A stretch of 64,000 bases of DNA from CAVONV01 sp963697355 (GCA_963697355.1 CAVONV010000013.1:124001-188000); one strand, 5' to 3'; positions 26,023 to 34,475 are shown, counted from the first letter of the stretch. Program-made: numbers and translations. Notes: generated by a model from the sequence alone, not told the origin.

Positions 26023-27359
26023 CGAAGAAAATAGGAATGGTGTCTCTGGGATGTCCCAAGAATCTTCTGGATTCCGAGGTCATGCTGGGGCACATGAAAG
26101 AGGCTGGGTATGAGCTGACCCACAACCCCGAAGAAGCAGAGGTCCTAGTCGTCAATACTTGCGGATTCATCGGCCCGGCCAAACAGGAGAGCATCGACAC
26201 CATTCTCGAAATGGCGCAGTACAAGGAGAAGGGGAAATGTCGACGACTCGTGGTTACCGGCTGTCTTGCACAACGGTACGCTTTTGATATTGCGCGAGAG
26301 ATTCCGGAGGTGGATTCGGTCACCGGTTTGGATCAAATCGAGTCGATTGTTCAAGCCTGCGAGACTCAGGAGCGACACGTCGAGCCTCTGGTGGCAGACG
26401 GAAGCGTCAAGTACCTCTATGACCACGAGACACCCCGGGTTTTGGCGACGCCACCGTTTTCCGCCTACGTGAAAATATCGGAAGGCTGTGACTATCCCTG
26501 CACCTTTTGCATCATTCCGAAGATCCGTGGTCAGTACCGTAGTCGACCGGTAGATTCTATTCTATCGGAGGCGGAGTCACTGGCCGGTAGGGGCGTCAAA
26601 GAGATTCTTCTGATCGCCCAGGACACCACGCGCTACGGCGCTGACTTAGGGCATCGAAACGGGTTGGCCTCTCTGCTCCGCCAGCTTGCCCAGGTCGATG
26701 GCATCGAGTGGATTCGTTTCCTGTACGCCTATCCCACAACGTTGAGCGCTGAGATTCTCGAGGCGATCGCCGATCAACGCAAAATATGTAGATACGTCGA
26801 CGTGCCGTTGCAGCATGCCAGTGACGGCGTTCTCAAGGCGATGAAACGCCCCGGGACCAGGGCCAGTAACACTTTGTTAATAGAGAGGATACGTTCCATC
26901 GTCCCAAGAGTCGCCATCCGAAGCTCATTCATCGTGGGATTCCCCGGGGAGACCGAAGAGGATTTCCAGAACCTCTTGAGTTACTGCAAAGAGATGGAGT
27001 TCGACCATTTGGGAGTCTTCACTTACTCTCATGAGGAGGATACCGAAGCGTTTAGCCGGGAAGATAGCGTGTCTCCACACGAGAAACAAAGACGTCGAGA
27101 TGAGCTCATGGAGCAGCAGGCAGCCATCTCTTTCCGGAAAAACCTCGAGCGCGTGGGACATTCCGCCGTCGTCCTCGTGGAGGGCTTTTCGGCGGAGTCC
27201 GAGCTTCTGTTGGCCGGACGAACCGAAGGGCAGGCACCAGACATAGACGGTACGGTACTCATTAATGATGGCTGGTCGGAAGCGGGGACCTTTGCCACGG
27301 TCGAATTCACGGAAGCCCATCCGTACGATCTGGTTGGGAAAGTCTTGGATCAGAGATGA
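26019..27359 (+). CDS. rimO: Ribosomal protein S12 methylthiotransferase RimO
   Basis: 446 residues, full length. Radical-SAM methylthiotransferase that adds a methylthio group to an aspartate of ribosomal protein S12. N-terminal UPF0004 domain with GMVSLGCPKNLLDSE, NTCGFIG and VTGCLAQRY, supplying the three cysteines of the auxiliary cluster; radical-SAM domain with CDYPCTFC (CxxxCxxC, about residue 155); C-terminal TRAM domain (VLVEGFSAESELLLAGR ... VEFTEAHPYDLVGKV). GCPKNLLDSE distinguishes RimO from MiaB. The start codon is embedded in an octamer repeat. A strong terminator lies 97 bp downstream. Confidence 0.96.
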   Translation: MAKKIGMVSLGCPKNLLDSEVMLGHMKEAGYELTHNPEEAEVLVVNTCGFIGPAKQESIDTILEMAQYKEKGKCRRLVVTGCLAQRYAFDIAREIPEVDSVTGLDQIESIVQACETQERHVEPLVADGSVKYLYDHETPRVLATPPFSAYVKISEGCDYPCTFCIIPKIRGQYRSRPVDSILSEAESLAGRGVKEILLIAQDTTRYGADLGHRNGLASLLRQLAQVDGIEWIRFLYAYPTTLSAEILEAIADQRKICRYVDVPLQHASDGVLKAMKRPGTRASNTLLIERIRSIVPRVAIRSSFIVGFPGETEEDFQNLLSYCKEMEFDHLGVFTYSHEEDTEAFSREDSVSPHEKQRRRDELMEQQAAISFRKNLERVGHSAVVLVEGFSAESELLLAGRTEGQAPDIDGTVLINDGWSEAGTFATVEFTEAHPYDLVGKVLDQR

Positions 27360-27456
27360 ATTTGGATGAATCGCCGTCCAAACATGGGGTTTGATCTCGG
27401 GCTTGATCTCGATTCGCGGCTAGACTATAGTTAACCTGCAGTCGATAGGGTCCACG

Positions 27457-27482
27457 AAGTGGGCAACGTGCCCACTTTTTTT
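27457..27482 (+). terminator. Strong rho-independent terminator before rimP
   Basis: AAGTGGGCA (27457-27465), loop ACG, TGCCCACTT (27469-27477), followed by a T run to 27482. It ends the asnS-rimO transcript, or acts as a leader attenuator for rimP-nusA-infB, whose first ATG is 100 bp further on. Confidence 0.85.
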
Positions 27483-27581
27483 ATTGGCTCGAGCGCCCCG
27501 GATGGCCATTCGGGCGACTCCCGACGACAAGAGAGGTGATGGCGGGCAATCGAAACAGCACTCGAACCCTGCCACAATCTC

Positions 27582-28094
27582 ATGTCTATGTATTCGGAGA
27601 GCTTGCTGCCCAAGTTGGAAGGCTTGGCGCGCCGCGCCGCGGAACCGGCCGGCCTCGAAGTGGCATGGGTGGAGTTCAAGAGTGAGGGACCGAGGTGGTT
27701 TCTACGCGTTTTCATTGACCGAGCATCAGGAGTGAGTCTCGAGGACTGTAGAGAGGTGAGCGAGAGACTCGGCGTCTTGTTGGATGTCGAAGATCCCATC
27801 GATTCGAGCTACACACTCGAAGTAAGCACCCCGGGCCTCGATCGACCCCTTTGGAAACAGCAGGACTATGAGAGGTTCGAGGGTCGTCTGGCACGCATTC
27901 AGACGAGGGAACATTTCGAGGGCCAAAGACGGTTTCGTGGACGTTTGGCAGGGATGGAGAACGAATTTGTTTTGCTGGATGACGACGGGCGCCAACGGCG
28001 GATCCCCTTGTCTCTGATAGAGAGCGGACGTCTAGAGGTAGAGCTCTTTTCCAAGAAGGGAAGCTCGTCTGGCAAAGCGAGAGAGCATTCATGA
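27582..28094 (+). CDS. rimP: Ribosome maturation factor RimP
   Basis: 170 residues. RimP assists 30S subunit maturation. The N-terminal domain has GLEVAWVEFKSEGPRWFLRVFIDR, then VSLEDCREVSERLGVLLDVEDPI and the family hallmark YTLEVSTPGLDRPL. A C-terminal SH3-like domain follows (RFRGRLAGMENEFVLLDDDG). ATG 27582 is followed by a second Met at 27588 that could also be used. First gene of the conserved rimP-nusA-infB operon; its stop overlaps the nusA ATG (ATGA). Confidence 0.95.
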   Translation: MSMYSESLLPKLEGLARRAAEPAGLEVAWVEFKSEGPRWFLRVFIDRASGVSLEDCREVSERLGVLLDVEDPIDSSYTLEVSTPGLDRPLWKQQDYERFEGRLARIQTREHFEGQRRFRGRLAGMENEFVLLDDDGRQRRIPLSLIESGRLEVELFSKKGSSSGKAREHS

Positions 28095-29515
28095 GCAACT
28101 TACTCTACCGGACCATCGAACAAATCAGCAGGGAAAAGAGCATTGACCCGGATGTCATCATCGGGGCGGTAGAGGATGCCATTCTCACGGCCACCAAGAA
28201 ATACTATCGAGCCGAAGAAGATCTCCAAGCACGTCTCAATCGCGACACGGGTCAGATCGAGGTGTTCAGCGTTCGCAAGGTCGTCGACAATATTGCTGAT
28301 CCCGAGACAGAAATCTCATTGACGGAGGCCCGGGGCATCGTGGCCGATGCCGAAGTGGGCCAAGAGATCGAGATTCACAAGCCGACTGACGTGCTAGGGC
28401 GAATTGCAGCACAGACCGCGAAACAGGTCATCTTTCAGAAAGTTCGAGAGGCAGAGAGAGACAATATCTTTAGCGAGTTTGGGGACCGAATGGGGCAACT
28501 CGTCAATGGTATCGTCAAACGTGCCGAGAACGGCGATCTGGTGATTGACTTGGGCCGTACCGAAGGTGTTCTCCCACGTCGGGAGCAATCGAGGGCGGAG
28601 GTTTTCAACCCGGGTGAACGCATACGTATCGTCATCGTTCGCGTCTCCCGTACATCGCGGGGCCCACAAGTGGTGGTTTCCAGAACCGATCCGGCGCTCC
28701 TCACTCGGTTGTTCGAAATGGAGGTCCCAGAGATTTACGAAGAGACGGTCGTCGTGAAGAACGCGGTCCGTGAACCGGGGGATCGAGCCAAGGTTGCAGT
28801 TTACTCCAAGGACAAGGACATCGATCCCGTTGGTGCCTGCGTGGGCATCAAAGGATCTAGGGTCCAGAGCATCATCCGTGAGCTTCGAGGGGAGAAAATC
28901 GATATAGTGGAATGGAATGAAGACCCGCGCAATTTCGCCATCAACGCGTTGAATCCTGCCAAAGTGAGCCGAGTCTCCATCGTCGATGAAAAAGAAAAAG
29001 TCATGGAGGTGATCGTCGAAGACAAACAGCTGTCTTTGGCTATCGGCAAGCGCGGACAGAACGTAAGACTGGCAGCGCGATTGATCGGTTGGCGAATCGA
29101 CATAAAGAGCGAAGAGGAAAAGAAGCGAGAAGTCGAGGACCAGATGACCGCCATGTCTTCAGCGCAAACTGACATCGGCGCTTTAGATGGCATCGGTGAG
29201 AAGACGCTCACCAAGCTGCGCGAGTACGGGTTTGCCAGCGTCGAGCAGGTCGCAGGGACTGAACCGGAAGTGATCACGGAAGTGCCGGGCGTGGGACTGA
29301 AGACGGCCGAGAAGGTTGTTTCCACGGCGAACGAGTTCCTTGGCGTTGAACCTGCTTCTCGCTCCAGCGCGTCGATGGGTGATGCCGCTGGCGAAGCTGA
29401 GGAGGATGGGCAAGGTGCAGGCGCGGTTCTTGGTGATCCGGCAGAAGACAATGAGAAATCCAAAGAGTCGGTCGGTGGGCAGGAGGAACTGGATGGGTCG
29501 GGAGGTGAGGGCTGA
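28091..29515 (+). CDS. nusA: Transcription termination/antitermination factor NusA
   Basis: 474 residues. NusA binds RNA polymerase and RNA and modulates pausing, termination and antitermination. Domains in order: N-terminal RNAP-binding domain (1-125), S1 (about 130-200: GQLVNGIVKRAENGDLVIDLG), KH1 and KH2 (GACVGIKGSRVQSIIREL, then LAIGKRGQNVRLAARLIGW), and a helix-hairpin-helix domain (ALDGIGEKTLTKLREYGF ... VPGVGLKTAEKV). The last 50 residues are a low-complexity Ser/Gly/Glu tail (ASMGDAAGEAEEDGQ), an addition not found in all NusA. The stop codon overlaps the infB ATG (TGATG). Confidence 0.97.
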   Translation: MSNLLYRTIEQISREKSIDPDVIIGAVEDAILTATKKYYRAEEDLQARLNRDTGQIEVFSVRKVVDNIADPETEISLTEARGIVADAEVGQEIEIHKPTDVLGRIAAQTAKQVIFQKVREAERDNIFSEFGDRMGQLVNGIVKRAENGDLVIDLGRTEGVLPRREQSRAEVFNPGERIRIVIVRVSRTSRGPQVVVSRTDPALLTRLFEMEVPEIYEETVVVKNAVREPGDRAKVAVYSKDKDIDPVGACVGIKGSRVQSIIRELRGEKIDIVEWNEDPRNFAINALNPAKVSRVSIVDEKEKVMEVIVEDKQLSLAIGKRGQNVRLAARLIGWRIDIKSEEEKKREVEDQMTAMSSAQTDIGALDGIGEKTLTKLREYGFASVEQVAGTEPEVITEVPGVGLKTAEKVVSTANEFLGVEPASRSSASMGDAAGEAEEDGQGAGAVLGDPAEDNEKSKESVGGQEELDGSGGEG

Positions 29516-32334
29516 TGGATAAGGTCAGGGTTTATGAGCTTGCCCGGGACCTGGGCATTACTAGTCCGGAAACCATCCGTCTGCTCAAGGAGAAGGCGCA
29601 TATTCGGGTAAAGTCCGCTTCCAGCACCGTGGAAGAGGATGTTGCGATCAAGCTGAAACGTATGATCCGACTGGAAGGCGCAGGTACCCTTCCCGCCCAA
29701 TCTGCAAAGACCGAGGTGGGGACGAAAGAGCAGAAGGTCCGCTCAGTCGCTAAGCGCCGCGCGGAAAAGGCCCGACTCGCTATTCTCAAAGAGCTGGAAG
29801 ACGAGGAGCAAGAGGAAACACGTCGTCGGACCGAAGCTGAGGAGGAAAAGAAGCGCATCGCTCAAGAAGCCGAGATCGCAGCGGCCGCTCGAGCCAAGGC
29901 CGAAGACGAGGCGGCGTATGTAGAAGCTCCGGAACCGCCAACGGCGGAACCGGTGCCCCCTGTCGAAGCGGATGTACCCATCGAGGTGGAGGTGGCGTCT
30001 CCGCCCGCTGTTGGCGAAGAGACGGTCTCTCCTGCAGTCTCGGAAGTTGATGAGGTCAGACCTGCTCCAGTGGAGCCCGTCGGGCCCGACGGGGAGGAAG
30101 TCGCGGCGGCTGCAGAAGTTGCGAAAGCTGAGGAGACGGTACTCGCCGCAGCTCCCGAAACAACACCGACAGGGGCGGGTGAGCCAGCAATTCCCGTGGT
30201 CGCTGAGCCACCAGCCACTCCAGCAATAGCGCCTCCGTCAGAGGCGGAGCCCAAGCAGCCGGTCTTGCCCGCTGCTTCGGTGACTAAAGGAGATCAGCCA
30301 AAACCGACTCCGGTTCGTCCCGGATTCGTTCCCGGTCCGACTTCCACTTACATCAAGACGAAACCGGCGCCGCGTGAGCGACCTGCCACGGCCAAGCCCG
30401 TGCCTCCTCCTCCGCGTCCGGCGGCTCCCATCAAGACGGTTTCTCGGAAGAGGCCCGACTCCAGGCCAACGTCTCATGGACCAAAGAAGAAGCAAAAAAA
30501 GGAGGCGGCAGCTCCGGGCCCGAGATTCCCCAGGCCAAAACCGCCAGAGCCACCGAAAGAGGTTATTCCAAAGGTTCTGCGCAAAATCACATTGACGGAG
30601 GGGGTGACGGTCAAAGAGCTTGCGGAGAAGATGGAGGTCAAGCACAAGGACGTCATCAAGGTGCTAATGGGCAGCGGAGTGCTGGCAACGATCAACCAGA
30701 CTCTTGGCACGGATTTGGCCCTTGTGGTGGCGAAGAAGTTTGGGTGTGAGGCCGAGATACTCTCCTTCGAAGAAGACGTTCTTCGAGAGGAGATTGTGGA
30801 AGAGAAGCCGGAAGATTTGGCGACACGCGGACCGGTGGTTACGGTCATGGGTCATGTCGACCATGGTAAGACCAGCCTTCTCGATGCCATTCGCGAGACC
30901 CGTGTCGTAGAGAAAGAGGCCGGCGGCATCACTCAGCATATCGGTGCTTACAAGGTCCAAGTGAATGCCCGAAGTGTGGTTTTCTTGGATACGCCGGGTC
31001 ACGAAGCCTTCACGATGATGCGGGCTCGCGGAGCCAGAGTTACGGATCTCGTGGTGCTCGTAGTTGCCGCCGATGACGGCGTTATGCCGCAAACCGTCGA
31101 AGCCATCGACCATTCCAAGGCGGCAGGCGTTCCCCTCATGGTTGCCGTCAACAAGATCGACAAGCCCGACGCCAATCCGGAGAGGGTCAAACAACAGCTT
31201 GCAGAACGCGGTCTCGTACCCGAGGACTGGGGAGGCGATACGGTTTACTGCGAAGTATCGGCGAAGAAGCGTCAAGGATTGGATTTGTTGGTGGAGATGA
31301 CCTTACTCGTTGCCGACATGCAGGATCTCAAAGCCAATCCGAAGCGAGCCGGAATGGGAACTGTCCTCGAAGCGAAAATTGACAAGGGCAGGGGCCCCGT
31401 GGCGCACGTTCTGGTGCAAAACGGCACGGCCGAAGTTGGGGAGTCCTTCATTGCCGGTGCCGTCTATGGGAAGATCCGGGCGATGTTCGATGATCGGGGC
31501 CAAAAAGTGAAAAGTGCCGGGCCGTCGACTCCCATTGAAATACTCGGACTGACGTCTCTACCGCAAGCCGGGGACCAATTCCAGGTCATAGCCGACAGTG
31601 TCAAGGCAAGGCAAATCGGAGAGTTTCGCCAGCAAAAACTGAGGGATGAACAGTTGGCCCGGAGCTCCCGTCTGACTCTGGATCAACTTCATCAGCAAGT
31701 GGAAGCAGGGAAAGTTGTCGAGCTTCCTATCGTCTTGAGGGCCGACGTGCAGGGATCTGTAGAAGTGTTGACGGATACCTTGAAAAAACTGTCGTCAAAC
31801 AAGGTCAAAATCAAGATCATCAGTGCCGGAGCGGGGGCGATCACGGACACCGATGTCCTTCTGGCATCGGCGTCGAACGCGATCATCGTGGGTTTCAACG
31901 TGCGTCCGGAGAAGAGCGCCGTAGAACTTGCTGCGAAAGAGGATATTGATGTTCGGCTCCACACCGTGATCTACAACGTGACTGACGAGATCAAGAAGGC
32001 GATGGAAGGTCTGCTGGAACCGACGTTCAAGGAAAGTGTCATGGGACGGGCGGAAGTGAGAAACATCTTCAAGGTACCGCGAGTGGGCATGGTGGCGGGT
32101 TGCTACATCACCGAGGGCAAGGTCACGCGAGGGGCCGATGTGAGACTCTTGCGAGACAATGTTGTCGTTCATGAAGGAAAGATTGGCAGCCTCAAGCGGT
32201 TCAAAGAGGATGCGACTGAAGTGAAACAAGGATTCGAGTGCGGAGTTGGGCTTGCGAGCTACAGCGATGTCAAGCCCGGGGACGTATTCGAAATATTTAC
32301 AGTCGAGAAAGTCCAGGAAGCTGCGGTTACCTGA
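29515..32334 (+). CDS. infB: Translation initiation factor IF-2
   Basis: 939 residues. IF-2 is the GTPase that brings initiator tRNA to the ribosome. An N-terminal IF2N-type domain (VRVYELARDLGITSPETIRLL) is followed by a long charged stretch and a Pro/Ala/Glu/Val-rich linker (about 130-350), then a second IF2N-like domain (KITLTEGVTVKELAEKMEVK). The GTPase domain has G1 GHVDHGKTSLLDA, G3 DTPGHEAF and G4 NKID. Beta-barrel domains follow, with the C-terminal fMet-tRNA-binding domain (GMVAGCYITEGKVTRGADV). The long disordered linker is typical of the factor. DUF503 and rbfA follow. Confidence 0.97.
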   Translation: MDKVRVYELARDLGITSPETIRLLKEKAHIRVKSASSTVEEDVAIKLKRMIRLEGAGTLPAQSAKTEVGTKEQKVRSVAKRRAEKARLAILKELEDEEQEETRRRTEAEEEKKRIAQEAEIAAAARAKAEDEAAYVEAPEPPTAEPVPPVEADVPIEVEVASPPAVGEETVSPAVSEVDEVRPAPVEPVGPDGEEVAAAAEVAKAEETVLAAAPETTPTGAGEPAIPVVAEPPATPAIAPPSEAEPKQPVLPAASVTKGDQPKPTPVRPGFVPGPTSTYIKTKPAPRERPATAKPVPPPPRPAAPIKTVSRKRPDSRPTSHGPKKKQKKEAAAPGPRFPRPKPPEPPKEVIPKVLRKITLTEGVTVKELAEKMEVKHKDVIKVLMGSGVLATINQTLGTDLALVVAKKFGCEAEILSFEEDVLREEIVEEKPEDLATRGPVVTVMGHVDHGKTSLLDAIRETRVVEKEAGGITQHIGAYKVQVNARSVVFLDTPGHEAFTMMRARGARVTDLVVLVVAADDGVMPQTVEAIDHSKAAGVPLMVAVNKIDKPDANPERVKQQLAERGLVPEDWGGDTVYCEVSAKKRQGLDLLVEMTLLVADMQDLKANPKRAGMGTVLEAKIDKGRGPVAHVLVQNGTAEVGESFIAGAVYGKIRAMFDDRGQKVKSAGPSTPIEILGLTSLPQAGDQFQVIADSVKARQIGEFRQQKLRDEQLARSSRLTLDQLHQQVEAGKVVELPIVLRADVQGSVEVLTDTLKKLSSNKVKIKIISAGAGAITDTDVLLASASNAIIVGFNVRPEKSAVELAAKEDIDVRLHTVIYNVTDEIKKAMEGLLEPTFKESVMGRAEVRNIFKVPRVGMVAGCYITEGKVTRGADVRLLRDNVVVHEGKIGSLKRFKEDATEVKQGFECGVGLASYSDVKPGDVFEIFTVEKVQEAAVT

Positions 32335-32339
32335 CTGAA

Positions 32340-32389
32340 GGAAATGAGTCTCTAAGCCGGAAACTGTGAGAGACTCCGCGTTCATTTCC
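32340..32389 (+). other. Long stem-loop between infB and DUF503
   Basis: GGAAATGA then GTCTCT (32340-32353) pairs with AGAGAC (32369-32374) and TCATTTCC (32382-32389), interrupted by a seven-base bulge. There is no T run after it, so it is an intercistronic RNA hairpin rather than a classical terminator; it may be a processing or stability element. Confidence 0.5.
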
Positions 32390-32433
32390 GCATAAGGTAG
32401 GTATTCCCTTTGTCCCGCAGGAAGAAAAACGGA

Positions 32434-32736
32434 ATGGACGAGGGGTCTCCTGTTATTGGACTCTTGACCATAGAGATCCACAGCCCTCATTCCCGGTCTC
32501 TCAAAGACAAACGGATGACGGTGAAGGCCATGAAAGAACGCTTGCGAAGGCGTTTCAACGTTGCCGTGGCAGAAACGGGTTATCAAGAGCTGTGGCAACG
32601 GTCGGTTCTTTCCGCGGTGAGCGTGAGCTCGGAACGGTCAGGACTGCAACATATGATGGAGGCGATGGCCCGCGATATCGAAGAGCGCTATTCCGATGAG
32701 CTGAATATCGCTATCGAAGTGGAGCTCATCGGTTGA
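32434..32736 (+). CDS. DUF503 family protein (YlxP-like)
   Basis: 100 residues from ATG 32434, behind AGGAAG (32419-32424); a TTG 24 bases upstream is in frame but weaker. The sequence GLLTIEIHSPHSRSLKDKRMTVK and the pattern FNVAVAETGYQELWQRSVL are typical of DUF503, a small ferredoxin-like-fold protein found between infB and rbfA in many bacteria (YlxP in Bacillus). Its function is unproven; the neighbourhood suggests ribosome or RNA work. Confidence 0.88.
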   Translation: MDEGSPVIGLLTIEIHSPHSRSLKDKRMTVKAMKERLRRRFNVAVAETGYQELWQRSVLSAVSVSSERSGLQHMMEAMARDIEERYSDELNIAIEVELIG

Positions 32737-32752
32737 AGAAAAAGCAGGATGT

Positions 32753-32775
32753 AGAAAGGTGAAGGGCGCCTTTCT
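32753..32775 (+). other. Hairpin between DUF503 and rbfA
   Basis: AGAAAGG (32753-32759) pairs with CCTTTCT (32769-32775). Pyrimidine-rich sequence follows but no clean T run. Possible weak terminator or processing site. Confidence 0.35.
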
Positions 32776-32818
32776 CGCTCCTCCTTTCTCTTTTGTCATC
32801 CATTCTTTGTCGTGACCT

Positions 32819-33232
32819 ATGAGCAGAGGATCCTCCCGAGTACGGCCTGAGAGAGTGGCGGAGCAGATTAGAATCGAGATCGCCGAGATTCTGCAGCGGG
32901 AGCTCAAGGACCCGCGGATCGGGCTCGCTACTTGCACCAGGGTTTCTGTATCCGGGGATCTTGGTGTTGCCAAGGTTTATGTGAGCGTTTTAGGTAACCC
33001 CGAAGAACAGAAGAGTACCATGGTCGCGTTGGAGCACGCGACGGGTTATGTTCGCCGACTTCTGAGTCAGCGGCTCGGTCTTCGCACCTCGCCCGAGGTT
33101 CGTTTCGCCTTCGATCCGTCGGTTGAATACAGTATCCGCCTCGACGAGTTGATCGAGGAAAACAAGAAACGCTCACCTGAAGACTTTGAAGACCCCGAAG
33201 TCAGTGACCAGTCGCCAGAGGACAGTGACTAG
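32819..33232 (+). CDS. rbfA: Ribosome-binding factor A, with a repeat-encoded C-terminal tail
   Basis: 137 residues. RbfA acts late in 30S maturation. The KH-like fold is visible: RVAEQIRIEIAEILQRELKDPRIGL, VSVSGDLGVAKVYVSVLG, and the helix SQRLGLRTSPEVRFAFDPSVEYSIRLDELI. The last residues (EVSDQSPEDSD) and the stop are encoded by the first heptamers (CAGTGAC, CAGTCGC, CAGAGGA, CAGTGAC, TAGTGAC) of the repeat array that fills the gap to truB. The repeat has therefore expanded into, or replaced, the original 3' end of the gene. Confidence 0.93.
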   Translation: MSRGSSRVRPERVAEQIRIEIAEILQRELKDPRIGLATCTRVSVSGDLGVAKVYVSVLGNPEEQKSTMVALEHATGYVRRLLSQRLGLRTSPEVRFAFDPSVEYSIRLDELIEENKKRSPEDFEDPEVSDQSPEDSD

Positions 33233-33348
33233 TGACCAGTAACCAGTAACCAGTAACCAGTAACCAGTACAGACCAGTCCGAAGAGGCCAGAAGTCAGAG
33301 GCCAGAGTCCAGTCGACAGAAATCAGTAATTAGTAATCAGTAATCAGA
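33202..33348 (+). repeat. Heptamer array, left arm (NNNCAGT type)
   Basis: About twenty units of seven bases. Four perfect tandem copies of AACCAGT occupy 33241-33268, preceded by GACCAGT and degenerate units inside the rbfA end. After a three-base slip, units such as GGCCAGA, AGTCAGA, GTCCAGT, AATCAGT and AATTAGT continue to 33348. C-A-G at fixed positions of each heptad is the constant part. Confidence 0.85.
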
Positions 33349-33472
33349 CTTCATGCGCCTCGTGGCGCTCCACTTTTCATGAGAAATAGCAGCGACTCGA
33401 ACCCGGCATCTGTTGCTACCAGAAGATTCACATGCGATGGGGCACTCTCTGCAATTTGCATAACAGTAAGAT
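33349..33472. other. Core between inverted heptamer arrays
   Basis: 124 bp with no ORF of note. It starts with a perfect hairpin GCGCC-TCGT-GGCGC (33355-33368) followed by TCCACTTTTC, which may end the rbfA transcript. The rest shows nothing recognisable; on the minus strand GGGTTCGAGTCG resembles a tRNA T-arm but has no matching stem. Confidence 0.45.
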
Positions 33473-33512
33473 CTTCACTGGTCACTGGTCACTGATCATT
33501 GGTCACTGGTGT
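33473..33512 (-). repeat. Heptamer array, right arm (inverted)
   Basis: Read on the minus strand: CACCAGT, GACCAAT, GATCAGT, GACCAGT, GACCAGT, in exact 7-base register. It is the inverted counterpart of the array at 33202-33348 and contains the possible TTG start of truB at 33499. Confidence 0.8.
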
Positions 33513-33522
33513 TGAGACACAA

Positions 33523-34467
33523 GTGATTACGGGATTTCTACTCATTGACAAGGCCAAAGGGCCCACGTCGCATGACGTTGTGCAGGCGGTGAGAAGGATA
33601 ACCGGCGAGCGACGTGTGGGGCACACGGGAACTCTGGATCCCTTTGCTACCGGGTTGTTGCCGATCTGCTTGGGACGCGCCACCAGGCTCGCCCGATTCC
33701 TATCTGCATCGATCAAGACTTATTCGGCGTTGGTGAGATTCGGGTTCGCCACGGACACCTACGATGCCACCGGGCGTCGAATGGGTTTAGAGTCGACCGT
33801 CTCCTTGGACCAGGAAGCGTTAACCCCTCTTCTCGCCTCCTTTGTTGGGAAACAAGGGCAAGTTCCTCCTCCCTTTGCGGCCAAAAAGGTACAGGGACGG
33901 CGAATGTACCAAATGGCGAGAGCCGGGATTCGGGTCGAGCCCAAACCGGTGGAGGTGGTGATTCGGAGAATCGATCTGCTCGGCATCGACGGATCGACAG
34001 CCACGATCGATGTCGAAGCGGAGGCTGGAACCTACATCCGGTCGTTGGCTCATGACCTAGGCCAGCGACTCGGTTGCGGAGCCCATCTCGAAGAGCTCAG
34101 GCGAACTAATGTGGGCCCCCACAACATCGAACGTGCTCTCTCCCTTGAAGAACTGGAAACATTGACCAAATCAGGCCGTCTCGAGGATGCTCTCATGACG
34201 CCGGCGGATGCGCTATCTGAGCTTCCTTGGATTCACCTCAGCGGGGAAGAAAGGCACAAAATCTGTCACGGGCGCCGCATACCGATGTCGGTGGACGAAA
34301 CGTCGGGGGGGAGCTCACACCGTTTTGAGGAAGGGCAGTCGGTGCGGCTCATGGAGTCTGGTGGTGGCCTTGTTGCCGTCGGGATGGTAACTGATGGCCT
34401 CGAGACCATTCATCCACTGGTGGTATTGCAGCCTGGAAGCTCGAACCAACCGATTAATGTCGATTAA
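33523..34467 (+). CDS. truB: tRNA pseudouridine-55 synthase TruB
   Basis: 314 residues from GTG 33523 (VITGFLLIDKAKGPTSHDVV, close to the usual MNGxLLIDKPxGxTSHD). A TTG at 33499 is also in frame but lies inside the inverted heptamer repeat. TruB converts U55 of tRNAs to pseudouridine. Key motif GHTGTLDPFATGLL (catalytic Asp, about residue 40), then LARFLSASIKTYSALVRFG, QVPPPFAAKKVQGRRMYQMAR and AGTYIRSLAHDLG; a C-terminal PUA-like part follows. No good ribosome binding site is seen, as the repeat occupies the place where it should be. Confidence 0.95.
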   Translation: MITGFLLIDKAKGPTSHDVVQAVRRITGERRVGHTGTLDPFATGLLPICLGRATRLARFLSASIKTYSALVRFGFATDTYDATGRRMGLESTVSLDQEALTPLLASFVGKQGQVPPPFAAKKVQGRRMYQMARAGIRVEPKPVEVVIRRIDLLGIDGSTATIDVEAEAGTYIRSLAHDLGQRLGCGAHLEELRRTNVGPHNIERALSLEELETLTKSGRLEDALMTPADALSELPWIHLSGEERHKICHGRRIPMSVDETSGGSSHRFEEGQSVRLMESGGGLVAVGMVTDGLETIHPLVVLQPGSSNQPINVD

Positions 34468-34475
34468 GCGGGACC

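Noticed and set aside
29900..30560. Opposite-strand open frames in the Pro/Ala-rich part of infB
   Set aside because: Composition-driven shadows of the IF-2 linker; no start signals or family features.
33385..33420. tRNA gene on the minus strand (GGGTTCGAGTCG T-loop-like motif)
   Set aside because: The flanking bases do not form a T-stem, and no acceptor or anticodon arm can be drawn.
33202..33512. CRISPR array
   Set aside because: Repeats are 7 bases, contiguous and without spacers; no cas genes in the window.
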